From: Opeltia flavorubescens
Lineage: Eukaryota; Ascomycota; Lecanoromycetes; Teloschistales; Teloschistaceae
DNA length: 64,000 nt
Assembly (NCBI GenBank): GCA_000442125.1
Contig: KE546965.1
Coordinates: 2,170,001 to 2,234,000 of the forward strand
Direction: 5' to 3'
In this document: positions 44,874 to 56,441 of the stretch, piece after piece
How the letters are laid out: each line of letters starts with the position of its first letter
How positions within the stretch are numbered: the stretch's first letter is position 1
Program-made: the position numbers and the translations under genes
The notes under the pieces: model-generated
Database searches by the model: none
Told to the model about the DNA's origin: nothing
The model's input: only the letters and a program-made list of their open reading frames with translations

Positions 44874-47250
44874 ATGGCTGCAACACATAATTCTGACCAA
44901 GTCGTCGAAGACTATAAAAGTTCTCTGTCGGACCTGACCACGAACAACAAACATGAGATCAACCTTCTTACAGTCATCGCTAGCGAGTACACGCTGAAGG
45001 CTTTGGAACTTTCAAGGGTATTGGAAAATCACATCCAGACTGTACGTATTTTGCAAGTCTACTCACAATGCATGACTGTCATGTAGTAGTGCTATTTAAG
45101 GAATGGAATCACCTAACAAGTCAGTAGGTTCCCCCTGAGCGAAAATTGCCTGCGCTATATGTTCTGGATTCAATTGCAAAGAACGTAGGCGGAGCCTATA
45201 TTCGTTGTCTTGGTCAGAATCTATACCAGACCTTCATGGGAGCGTATAGTCTAGTCCCACCCCATATCCGTAAAAAGCTTGACGAAATGGTGAAAACATG
45301 GAAAGAGCCTGTCCCAGGTTCAACGGATCCCCGGCCAGTCTTCCCTCCTGAAACTACTCGCCCCATCGAGACAGCATTGATCAAATATCGGACGCTGGCT
45401 TTTCAGACTGCACAGCAGCAGCAAAGACAGTATCCCATTGCACCCTATCCAATGACGAACTCTCCATATCCGATGGCCACTGGGCATCCACAGTGGCAAA
45501 ACACGGCGACACCGCCGCCAAACAACGGAACCTACGGTCTACCTACCACCCAAGGCTACTCGCAGCCAAATGGCTACCCACAGGTTTGTGCTCGTTATGT
45601 GGAATCTGTAGGCTGACTAACGAATTCCTAGCGACCAGCCTATACTCAATATAATCATCAGATGCCTCCACAGCCGACTCCTCCTCTTTACCAACCACCC
45701 TATCAGCAATCAATGCCCTATGCCCCTCAGCCTCCCCCAGCGCAGGACCTCGCGTCTTTGCATAGGGATATAGACGACCTTATATCGACGACGAAACACG
45801 AATTCGCCGCAAGGCACTGGGACACACAGCTTCAGACAAAGTTAAAAGCTTTGTTAGATCTGCAGGCCATCATGAGGAGCCAACAGCTTCCGCCGAATCA
45901 GATTCAGGCTGTTCGAGATCAGGTCTCTCAACTCGCACAAACTCCCCGGCCAGCTGTTCCTACCCCTTCACTACCTCCGGCTTCCATGCCTCCCCCTAAT
46001 CCAGTCCCAACCCCTGTGCCATCCGTGTTTCCAGCTCCTCCACCAACAAGCCACTCATCAGCTGATCTTCAGTCATTAATCAGCTCGAACGCGTTAGCCG
46101 ACATTCTTGCTTCCGCTGCTAGAGCCAAGCCGAGTACTCCTGTTCCTTCGACATCAGCAAACATGGCCCCACCTCAATATCCTCCTAACACTACCTCACA
46201 ATCTCTATCCAATGTTCTTCCCACCACTTCGTCCAACACTACTTCCCTTCTAGCAAACCTCCAGGCGCTTGGCATGTTGGCACCTGACACAGCGACCGCT
46301 AATGGAGCAACACCGGCAGCTCAACCTTCTTCGATATATCCTCCTGCACAACATTTCAATCCGAATGCACCTTCAATGCAGCCAGCCAATCCAATTCGAC
46401 CACCACTGGCTGAAATCCCTAACGACGTGGAACTGACCAATGCGTCGCTCAAGATGTAAGTACGTTCTGACCGAAACGCAAAATTTGTGACTGAGAGCTT
46501 GACCTAGTTCTCGACCTCACCTAATTAAAGCTAAATTGTTCGACGCTCGGCCCAACCAATGCTCAACCTGTGCGCAGCGTTTTCTAGCCACCGAAGAGGG
46601 CAAGAAGAAGAAGGCTAGACACCTGGATTGGCATTTCCGAACCAATCAACGACTAGCAGATTCAGCCAAGCGCATTCAGAGCAGGAGTTGGTACGTAGAC
46701 GAGATGGTAAGTCCCCGGTTTCATGTAAATGATAGGAAGCGGTGTACTAATGAATTACCAGGATTGGATCAAATCTCGGGATGAGATTGACGAGGATCCC
46801 GAGGCATCAAATGGTGCAGAGAGCGCACAAGCCAAAGCTGCTGCTGAAGCGGCCAAAAATGACCCCAAGAATAAATCTATTCCTGTGCCTAGTGATCCCG
46901 CTTTGAGCAGTGCCCCGTGCCCCATATGCCAAGAGAAGTTTGAACCTTCGTGGGATGATGAAACGCAGGATTTTGTATGGCGAGATGCAATCATGATTGG
47001 GTCTAGAGTCTATCATGCTTCGTGTCATGCTGAGATAAAAAAGGACGGTACGAATACTCCTCTGAGGACAGGTACGCCAGATTCAGTATTGGGGAAGCGG
47101 AAGGCAATTGTGAGTGTTTCTACAAACGGCTGAGTATGGACAAGTACACTAATGAATTAAAAGGCGTCCGATTTGAACCCATCAAGGTCGAAACTTCAGA
47201 GAAGTCCCGCTCTTGCTGCTGCAGTGACCGTTTCTGCTACAACTGCGTGA
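44874..47250 (+). CDS. PCF11: mRNA cleavage/polyadenylation factor PCF11
   Basis: Model: join(44874..45041,45128..45583,45632..46455,46508..46706,46762..47109,47164..47250), 693 residues. PCF11 is a CF IA subunit that binds the Pol II C-terminal domain and drives 3' end formation. Seen: N-terminal CID (DYKSSLSDLTTNNKHEINLL, VIASEYTLKALELSRVLENH, LPALYVLDSIAKNVGGAY), long Pro/Gln-rich middle, the zinc fingers CSTCAQRF...HLDWHF (Cys501, Cys504) and CPICQEKF ... YHASCH (Cys602, Cys605), with SWYVDEMDWIKSRDE between them, as in the Clp1-binding region. The last exon is short (SDLNPSRSK...) and is joined from GKRKAI. All phases agree. Confidence 0.95.
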
Positions 47251-47674
47251 CCAAGCCCCGTGCTCTTAACCTCTCGTCATGTTCCCTACACCGCAACATG
47301 ACATTTTTGTGGCTTGTAGCATTTCTCTCCTTTGCTATTCTATGATTAAGTTGCAGCGGCATTTTGAAGCGGGCATGGCTGTCGACGAGCTGTTTGTCTC
47401 GATTTTGTTAGCATGCCAGATACCTCCGGAGCTCATAATCCGACTTCTTAGAGCCTTAGAATCGAAGAATGATTTTTGGACCTTGTTGCTCACATTCCAC
47501 ATGCGCCGTGAATCTTGAGACTATGGTCATGGTGAATAGAATACACGTGAATTTAATGCCAAGACCCCATCCAACCTACCTTACATGTCTCCCTTGATCT
47601 CAACAAATACCAATTCTTCCACCGAACCTCTTAGTCGTACCAAGAATTTACATCCATTCCATTCTACAGCAAGA
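47251..47674. other. Spacer between tandem genes
   Basis: PCF11 3' UTR and NCE101 promoter. A plus-strand frame at 47279-47518 lacks features. Confidence 0.4.
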
Positions 47675-48020
47675 ATGATGTCTACATCCACCCTCCCCCG
47701 ATTCGCCTACATAATCTCAAGGTATCTTCCTTTCCTGCTCCAAATTCCCCGTACTCACAAATCCCTCCTCCCTTCTCTTGCACCGAAAAATAATCCACAT
47801 AGCTCACCATTAAACCTGTAGACGTATAGATCCCATCTTCGCCCTCTTCATCGGCTTCTCGGCAGCTACCCTCCGTATCCGTCGCGAAGAAATGGAAAAA
47901 GGCCATTCTGGAGATTTGGGGGAGATTGCAGGGAAGCTTGTCAGACGGAGTAAGGGGCTTTGGGGTGGGGTGTGGGAAGGGTTTGGAGATGAGGAGGAAA
48001 AGGTAGAGGGGAGGGGTTAA
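47675..48020 (+). CDS. NCE101: NCE101-like small membrane protein (non-classical export)
   Basis: Model: join(47675..47721,47822..48020), 81 residues. Exon 1 ends LPRFAYIISR and exon 2 begins RIDPIFALFIGFSAATLRIR followed by REEMEKGH, matching the NCE101 core ([IL]SR..DPIFA...G.SAA..RI.REE.EKG). The membrane segment is the IDPIFALFIGFSAATLRI stretch. Yeast NCE101 was named for a role in non-classical protein export; molecular function is unclear. ATG 47678 is an equivalent start. The tail (SGDLGEIAGKLVRRSKGLWG) is longer than in the yeast 53-residue form. Confidence 0.82.
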
Positions 48021-48805
48021 GCAGACGTGGGAAGGAGGATCGAATTATTTTTTGGGGGATATATGGGGGTGATTCTGCCATGAAGGGCGATTGGTGGGGG
48101 CACGAGAGGGAGGAAGGAATATATGGCAGATGGAATGAACGGAGGAAGAGTTGACGGTTACTAGGAAGAGTGATACTACATGCCGGAGCTCAAAGAGGTA
48201 GCAGGTCCTGGCTTTGCGTAAAGCTTACGGAGGGAATCTGAACTGGGAAAGAGATGGTTTGAGGCTTGAGGATCGATTCGGGCAGCGTATTGGATAGAGG
48301 GGACATGATGCGGCCGCACTTGATCAGAGTCTACGAGCTTTGTGACAACGAAAGTAGGGCCAAGGTCAAATGCGAGTCACAAGCAGAAGATCATATTGCG
48401 GGTGTGTTCTACAAGGCTTTGCATTGGATTTGCTATGGGAACTGAGTCCCTAGTTAATTAGGCACAAAGAGATTTTATTATTGGCATACTTGACAACCAC
48501 ACATCTTCAAACTGGGATAGAGGCACGATGATCGAAGTTCCTAGAGCAAGAGACCAGCTTGGGTTCAGCTAAAATGACATTCTCGTTGTGATTGCCAAAG
48601 GAACCTTTTCCTGGTTGAAGCCGTGCTCAGCCGATGATTCCTGTTTTCTATTGATCTCCCGCGTTCTTAAATTGACATGCCGCGTGCATTAAAGCCATGA
48701 CCAGTCTCAATCCAACCAAGAAAAAAGTACATATCCTCCAACGCCCAAAGCTGCCATCGTACCGTCGTCACCTTTCGCGGCCAGTGCTGGAATGATACCG
48801 GCTCT
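48021..48805. other. Spacer between convergent genes
   Basis: About 785 bases between the 3' ends of NCE101 and ATG8. GC-rich and purine-rich at 47980-48260. No RNA gene seen. Confidence 0.4.
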
Positions 48806-49800
<995 letters not shown>

Positions 49801-51181
49801 ATGGCAGCAAGAGCACAATGGCTCCAGCTGGTAGAGCGAGATGTATCTCGAGCTTTGCGATCCAGGCGTACAACATTGCTATTACAACCTAAACATTTAC
49901 GGTTCCTTGCAACTGCGAAGTCGCCAAAACCTAGGCCTTATGAGAAGCCTTTGGTATCCTCGAGATCCCAATCGTCTCAAAATGATCGATCGTTACCAGC
50001 TTCTCCTCCAGTGGACCAGAAGAAGAAGTACAAAGGCGTCTACGCTCCTAAATGGCGTTTGTCGATTGGCGTTATACTTATTGGCTCCATCGTATACTCC
50101 ATGGTAGTTACGCGCCCCTTTACTTTCGTTGGCCGTGGCTGACTTACATCTATGCCAGCTCACCTCTCCCCTCCAATTGACTGAAGCTCCCTCGATTGCC
50201 GACCGTGACAGTATCTCCAAGCGTGAGTCTGGTGTGACCGATAAATCACCCATGCGCCTGCGAATGGAAGCACTTATTAAAGAGAAACAAAATGAGATTG
50301 TTGCGGCGTTACAGGAATTGGATCCAGCACACAAGTTCCGAACGGATACATGGTCTCGACCAGCGGGTGGGGGAGGCATATCATGCGTGCAACAAGATGG
50401 TGCTGTGTTTGAAAAGGCAGGCGTCAATACATCCATAGTCTATGGAACACTACCGCGTGCAGCTATAGAGAAAATGCGAGTCAACCACAAAGCCATCGAC
50501 CCTGATGTTGATAGCCTAGAATTCTTCGCTGCCGGGCTAAGCTTGGTCTTGCACCCACAGAACCCCAATGCGCCTACTGTTCATCTCAACTACCGATATT
50601 TCGAGACCATGGATAACGAGGGCCAGTGCAATGCTTGGTGGTTTGGTGGCGGGACCGACCTTACCCCAAGCTATCTCTACGACGAAGATGCCATCCACTT
50701 CCACAGATGCATCAAAGATGTCTGCGACAAGCATGACCGAGGCTATTACCCACGCTTCAAGCAATGGTGTGACAAATACTTCTACATCCCCCACCGGCAA
50801 GAGTCACGTGGAATAGGCGGCATTTTCTTTGACGATCTCGACGTTGAGGAAAAGGATCAAGAGCAACTGTTCTCGTTCGTCAAAGACTGTCTGGTATCAT
50901 TTCTACCGGGCTATCTGCCTATCATAACGAAAAGAAAGGACATGCCGTTTGGGGAGAGAGAGAAGCAGTGGCAGCAGCTGAGGAGGGGNAGATATGTTGA
51001 ATTCAATTTGGTGCATGATCGCGGGACGAGTTTTGGCTTAAACACGCCCAGTGCAAGGGTCGAAAGTATTTTGATGAGCCTGCCATTGACAGCAAGATGG
51101 ATGTATATGCATGAAGCAGAGAAAGGGAGCAGAGAGGAGAGAATCACTGGTGTGCTGAAGCAACCTGTGGATTGGGTGTAG
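49801..51181 (+). CDS. HEM13: Coproporphyrinogen III oxidase, with N-terminal anchor
   Basis: Model: join(49801..50103,50159..51181), 441 residues. This oxygen-dependent enzyme converts coproporphyrinogen III to protoporphyrinogen IX in heme synthesis. Seen: [90 protein letters not shown] and [17 protein letters not shown] base 50990 falls in a GGN codon, so the residue is Gly anyway. The first exon encodes a basic, mitochondrial-presequence-like N-terminus and a hydrophobic segment ([15 protein letters not shown], residues 87-101), absent from the cytosolic yeast enzyme. The intron is 55 nt. Confidence 0.96.
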
Positions 51182-51759
51182 AGGTATGGAGTCAAAAAAG
51201 TATAGATAATTGCATTTAGATACCCCGAGATATCGATTGTGATGTGCTTCCATTGATGACATGCGCTGTGATTCTTTGGTGCTCATGTTTTCATTTATAA
51301 CCTGCCTATCCCGTTTATACAGTTGGCGAATGACGATTGACACGATTGAATGGGGCAGTATTATAATACGCTCTGTTATCTACGTGTCATAGACGTGGCA
51401 TCGATGTTCCGATCTGCCTGACATGAGGTAGGAGATGTCATGGCGGTAGAGATGTGCTGTCAGGGGCAAGCGGAAAAGAACCCAAAACAGCCTGTATCAA
51501 AGCCATCAGTTGCTCCGCCAGTCTTCCTTATCACATCATTCACAGCAAATAAATCCGAGGATGATCCAACCTCATAGAGCTGAGCGGTAATCAGATAAAG
51601 CACATATACTGATAAAGTTGTGAGCATGGGGCTCTTCAAATGGTCCTCTATGTCTACAGAAGAAAAGTTTCTAATCAAGAGGTTTGTTTGTGAGAGTGTT
51701 TCGAAGGAGGAAATCTTAGTATAATCCGAAAGGAGGGCAGTTCTGACCTTTCTAAAAGA

Positions 51760-51889
51760 TGAATATTACTTCACCATACGAAATAAGAAATTAGACAGGC
51801 AATTCTGTTCTTTTTTAGAATATGAAGTTTACTTCACAAACGAAATGTGAGACAATATATACAATTCCGCAAAGATGAAGTGTATTTCA
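51760..51889. repeat. Three spaced copies of a TGAAGT..ACTTCA-type palindrome
   Basis: Copies at 51760-51773, 51823-51836 and 51876-51889, each 14 bases; the middle one is a perfect inverted repeat with a 2-base centre. Two of the three, and partly the third, are followed by a similar C-A-(T)-A-C-GA-AT stretch, so the repeating unit is about 25-27 bases at 53-63-base spacing. Confidence 0.7.
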
Positions 51890-52727
51890 CTATACGAGAT
51901 GGGAGAAAAGGTCAATCTTAAACAAAGAGATAACGTATACACAAAATGTTACTGCATTTGAAGTCATGATGGGAATTCTCAGTCAGAAATCACAGGATAA
52001 ATGCATAACTCATCGCAATTACCTGAATATTACAACAATTCTTGGTCAGTGTTTCTCAGGTCTGATTTGGTAAACACATTTCAGATGCTAGCAGGCCAAG
52101 TATCAAAACATACGAGCCTTTGCTCCGATTCAAGACGATAGCCAATCAAAGCGTTTTGTTGACATAGCGTCGCTTGGTACACTGCAGAGTGTAACAATCT
52201 TGACAGATAGTTTGCCCATTCTTTACCTATTGATGGAGCGTTTCACCGCCATAAAAGTAGGGCATTCTGGACAACGTCGTCAATGGTCAACATTTCAATG
52301 CGCTCTGGACTTGGTACGATTCTTCTCCATGGTCCTGGAAGATGAATGCATTCGCACTGCTGGCCGTCGTTATTGGGGGCAAAGTTCGTGACNCAATCAT
52401 TTACCCTGGATCGCGTTCCTCCGCCTTGGCTGATAAATCAGCACATGCATTTCCGCAAGAAGTCCTTTCCAGGGCAGACCATCGGATCGGGTATAATGTC
52501 AGCCCAACAAGTTGGGGTAGTTGGGGTCCAAATAAGCTTCTGAGGCTGACGATACGCCACTGCCGGCAGTCGATGATGCTCCTGCCTGACGTCACACTAC
52601 AACAGTAAATATTACTTTTTGCAGGTCTTCATGCTCAGCTCAAGGGATAATCTTTCGGAGATACGGAAGTGTCAGAAAGTCGACGGACATAATACCATGC
52701 GGGCTCTGTAAATACGATTTTTAATCC

Positions 52728-52735
52728 ATATAAAA
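52728..52735 (+). promoter_or_regulatory. Candidate TATA box of the SDR gene
   Basis: ATATAAAA about 108 bases upstream of the SDR start codon, followed by a pyrimidine-rich leader (TTGTTTCTTCTCTTC). Confidence 0.4.
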
Positions 52736-52842
52736 ATAATCGGTTTTCCACGAAGCGACAATTTCTAGATTCATACCGTACATCTCTCAATTATTCTGCC
52801 TATTGTTTCTTCTCTTCATTTTCGATTTTTCGAGTTGTAAAA

Positions 52843-53909
52843 ATGCCTCGCGTTTTTTTGATAACTGGATGCTCTACGGGTTTTGGGCAGCATCTTGTCC
52901 AAGCTGTCATCGACGCTGGTGATATTGCNGTCGGTGAGTTATATTTCTGCCTAGGTCTGTTTTTGACATGGGACACTGAAGCTCCGTACAGCCACCGCTC
53001 GTAACCCTTCTACGCTTTCGTTCCGTGACACCACATCTGACAATTATTTGGCTCTCAAGCTCGACGTAACTTCTTCTTCTGACATCGATTCGGCCTTCTC
53101 TTCAATTCTCAAGAAATTCAAGCGTGTTGATGTCGTGGTGAATAACGCGGGTTATGGTCTCTCCGGTCCATACGAAGAATTGGAGGATAAGCACGTCCGG
53201 ATGCAAATGGAAGTAAATTTCTTTGGTCTGATGGCGGTGACAAAGAAGGCGATGGAAGTGATGAGAGAGCAAGAACCGAGCGGCGGCATGATCCAGCAGG
53301 TGACGAGTATCGCCGCGCAAAGAGGGTATGTAACCTCTGACCCCAAGCGAATATTGACATAGACTGATTGGAGAAAAGAGTAGCTAATTTCAGCATTTAC
53401 TGTGCATCCAAATTCGCCGTCGAAGGCTTCACCGAATCCGTAGCCCAGGAGGTGAAACCCGAATGGAACATCAAATTTCAGATCGTTGAACCAGGAGGAT
53501 TCAGGTGTGTCATTTTGATTTCAAAGAAGTTGTTCGAAGCATGTATGATCTGACTATTTACTAGAACCGATTGGTCAGGCCGATCGATGGCTTTCGCTGA
53601 AAAGAGACATCCGGCTTATGACCATCTGGATGCAAAGAAGAAAGCCGAAGGTCGACATATGACACAAGCAGGCGATCCGGTCAAGGGCGCGAAAGCCATG
53701 TATGATCTGGCGGTTATGAAGGATCCACCCCAGAGAATTGTGATTGGATCAGATGCATACAAAGTATATCCCCTTTCGTCCTGCGAAATATCGTTTTGCC
53801 TATAGAATTGAACTGACAATTTCAGGCTATCATGAGTAAGATCGAAGCATTCTCGGAAAATTACAAGAAATATGAGAAGATATCGAACAGTACCGACGTC
53901 GATGAATAA
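52843..53909 (+). CDS. Short-chain dehydrogenase/reductase
   Basis: Model: join(52843..52933,52992..53325,53394..53504,53565..53763,53826..53909), 272 residues, five exons all in phase. Classical SDR: TGCSTGFG nucleotide-binding loop near residues 8-15, LDVTSSSDIDSAF, VVNNAGYGLSGPYEE, TSIAAQRG, YCASK catalytic Tyr144/Lys148, and VEPGGFRTDWSGRSM. The TGxxxGxG loop and later Arg residues (ATARNP) suggest NADP(H). The substrate cannot be read from sequence; close family members act on alcohols, ketones or steroid-like compounds. N base 52929 is in a GCN codon (Ala). Exon 3 begins within the Ser-region to Tyr-region transition; the chosen join gives AAQRGIYCASKF. Confidence 0.93.
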
Positions 53910-54586
53910 ACAGGGAAATCGCTTGAGCCAAGAGCCTTATGTGGATGTCTGTATGTAATAATGCATGCGCCACATGTCATCAATGAAGTCCCTAATCGAT
54001 GCAAGAGTGGTTGCAGCATCGCCTGACAAAGTGGATCTAGGAAAAATAATCCGTGATGATGGCTCCATTGTAGGAGTTTGCGTTGCTTTGCATACGATGG
54101 TATCCTATCAAAGTCTGGCCGAGGATTCCCTATGTTTTATCCAAGCGACCGTGGAAAACGTCCCAGAAAAGGCTCATGGTATTACTCCCGTTCGATGGAT
54201 CCACAACAGTACGAGACGAGGGCCAACGGCGCTTCGAATCTCTATTGCGCCTGTCGCTAATACACTCGGCGTTTTCTCGCAGCCGGACATCGAGAACGAC
54301 TACATATGCATCTTTCGGATGTAGGATATTCTACTTTCCTGTCATGCCATCTGCCAATCGCCAATAGCATGGTAAGATTCTCTTCTTATCGATGTGTCAT
54401 TTACCTCATCGACGATGATCATTTTAGCGGACTCCTCGCACCAATTGATCAAGGAGGGGCTGCTCTTCTCCTCTCCTGCATATCCTTTTAGTTGGTACGA
54501 GCAATTGCCATAGACCTTTATTTGTATGTTTCGGAAGCCTATTCTCCTCTTCTAGCTTTGCTTCCTGTACATTATTTGACCCGCAA
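53910..54586. other. Spacer upstream of the orphan secreted gene
   Basis: A plus-strand frame at 53965-54324 (119 codons) lacks a signal or recognisable motif and has no splice or family support. Otherwise nothing is seen. Confidence 0.35.
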
Positions 54587-55150
54587 ATGTCCTATTCTAT
54601 TCGCTCTACATTCTACTCTTTGATCTACCTTCATCTGTTGATCCTATCAGTGAAAGCACTAGGATCAGATGCTCTGACGGCCAAACGTCCGAGGGAAGTC
54701 TCAAAACTACCACAGCGCTTCAAACCCTTTCCGTCTAGCTTGACCCAAAGACCACGCAATGTTAGCAATGGCGATTTGCAACATATGACAGGTTGTTTCC
54801 GGCCTGGCACTGGCGGCCAACAAGTATCGCCACAAGACGCCCTCGTCACCCTTGGCCTCGCCGCCAACGTCGTAGCCTTCTTCAGCCCTAGACATTTTGA
54901 TAAATCTGTCGTGCTAGCGAGTTACAATACCGCGGTAATTGGCCTGGTCAGAATGGGCACTGGCTCCGATGAATTTTCGTACTTCGACATAATGTCCCAA
55001 GCAATTTCAGTCATCGAGCACTGCATATTTCAGGAGCTTCCTTATTCCCGTCTTGGAGGTGCGATTGAAGTTGGGAGCCAGAACCAGTTTCGAGTCATAG
55101 TACAAGCAGTTCGAGCGCCTGTTGAGGAGATTCTACCAGAGGCCGGCTGA
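54587..55150 (+). CDS. Orphan small secreted protein
   Basis: A single 187-residue frame. The N-terminus MSYSIRSTFYSLIYLHLLIL ends a signal peptide near the ALG at residues 24-26. No named family is recognised. After a basic Pro-rich stretch come TGCFRPGTGGQQVSPQDALV and the C-terminal pattern SQAISVIEHCIFQ ... RLGGAIEVGSQNQFRVIV. Two Cys are found in the mature part, consistent with one disulfide. Spacing of the last Cys and the R-x-GG-x-x-E/D-x-G element resembles small secreted fungal proteins. It is a candidate effector or cell-surface protein, without evidence beyond this. Confidence 0.6.
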   Translation: MSYSIRSTFYSLIYLHLLILSVKALGSDALTAKRPREVSKLPQRFKPFPSSLTQRPRNVSNGDLQHMTGCFRPGTGGQQVSPQDALVTLGLAANVVAFFSPRHFDKSVVLASYNTAVIGLVRMGTGSDEFSYFDIMSQAISVIEHCIFQELPYSRLGGAIEVGSQNQFRVIVQAVRAPVEEILPEAG

Positions 55151-55404
55151 GGGTGTGCAGATATAGTCTTTGCCAACGGCGGCTTGTCAAAAGCGAATTG
55201 GACTTGTCATAGATGTCTGGGAAATTGAAGATGACCAAGAAGGCATAATTGGAAGCATACATAGATGGTGGCTATGTACTAGTTTAAATTAGTATGGGCT
55301 GGTGCCCAATTCACTGGTCGTGTCATGATTATGGATCGTACTTGCATGTTTCCATTCTAGTGAACAGTGTCCATACACCATTCCCATACAAAGGCTACTG
55401 GATA

Positions 55405-55971
55405 TCAATTATCGCTACCATGGCCGCTACTTCGATTACCACCACCGTCGCTCCGAGCCTTTTCAATCACCTTACCTATTCCTCCAGGATACATCATCGG
55501 ATGTTCTGGCTTGGAGTCTTCGGCCTTTGACTGGCCGCTACTGTGACTCTGCCGATCGCCGTGACTCCTTCTCTCGCCTCCAACTGCGTGATCATGTCCG
55601 CCTCCCCATCTAGGATCATATCCACGTCCCACTCCATAATCATATCCACCTCTATACCCGTCATGTCCATACGAATGGTGGTATCCGTACATGTATTCAT
55701 CGGCATGGCCAGGAAATCCCCCACGATGTTCGCCTGGTATAATCCTTTGATGGCTCATGAGTCCAGCTGGCATAGGGGCACGAACTCGAGGGGCCAGATA
55801 GTTGCCTGCTATGGCTGAGGAGTATACCGGTCTTGCAGCAGGAAGGTTGGCACTTCCATTTTGGCTGTAGGCCGCCGGTCCATAAGCTGCTGGGTTTTGG
55901 CCCTGCCAGTTGGGATCCTGGAATTCCCACCACTCATTCTCGCGTGGTTTACTGCCGAAGCACATTTGCAT
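55405..55971 (-). CDS. Orphan Gly/Tyr/His-rich protein with MCFGSK N-terminus
   Basis: A frame of 188 residues from ATG 55971, or 186 from ATG 55965. The second ATG gives MCFGSKPRENEWWE, an N-terminus like short fungal proteins with a Cys2-type lipid-anchor context. The rest is rich in Gly, Tyr and His (for example EYMYGYHHSYGHDGYRGGYD and GRGYDPRWGGGHDHA), with a closing SSGHGSDN, so it is likely disordered. No catalytic motif is visible and no intron is needed. The next gene upstream on the same strand also has a lipid-anchor-like start. Function unknown; low-complexity content makes it possible that only part is translated. Confidence 0.55.
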   Translation of the reverse strand: MQMCFGSKPRENEWWEFQDPNWQGQNPAAYGPAAYSQNGSANLPAARPVYSSAIAGNYLAPRVRAPMPAGLMSHQRIIPGEHRGGFPGHADEYMYGYHHSYGHDGYRGGYDYGVGRGYDPRWGGGHDHAVGGERRSHGDRQSHSSGQSKAEDSKPEHPMMYPGGIGKVIEKARSDGGGNRSSGHGSDN

Positions 55972-56441
55972 GAGGGTAGGAAGATGTTTTTGAAAGCTTA
56001 CAGTGTTGTATTTCAGGTATTTCGGAAGCCAATAGATTGTAGGAAGAATAACAGGACTTGAATTCCTTAGAAATATTATCGTATTGCGTTTCTCAGTCTG
56101 AGTCGTCCATCAAGCTGCTCATTCTTCCTAGTACCACATGATCAAGAGAAGAGTCACATGCATTGCCGAATCAATGGAATGACTCGTAGCAGCATTAACT
56201 TGGTTTGAAGAAGACGAAGTGTGAAACTCACCATATCAGCATGTAACATTGTTTTGTTTCACTTTGATGATGAAGGCTAGTTCTCGCATGGAACTGGGCT
56301 TTGAATAAAATGAGTTCACGTCGTTAGATGCTGAGTCAAGATCGCGTGTCAAAAAATAATACACTCGCCAATCTTAATATCTCGACGGCTTTCGACTCGA
56401 TCGCAGGCTAAACAATCATATTTCGACATCAGCAGGTATCG
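55972..56441. other. Spacer between two orphan minus-strand genes
   Basis: Promoter of the MCFGSK gene and 3' side of the MGSALS gene. AT-rich, no other features. Confidence 0.4.

Larger units (their letters stand above)
51182..52842. other. Long spacer (1.7 kb) upstream of the SDR gene
   Basis: AT-rich and without a supported gene. It holds three spaced palindromic elements (51760-51889, listed separately) and a TATA-like site near 52728. A minus-strand frame at 51460-51678 (72 codons) has no family features. Confidence 0.45.

Noticed and set aside
53965-54324. 119-codon plus-strand frame after the SDR gene
   Set aside because: No signal peptide, motif, family resemblance or splice support; composition looks like random sequence.
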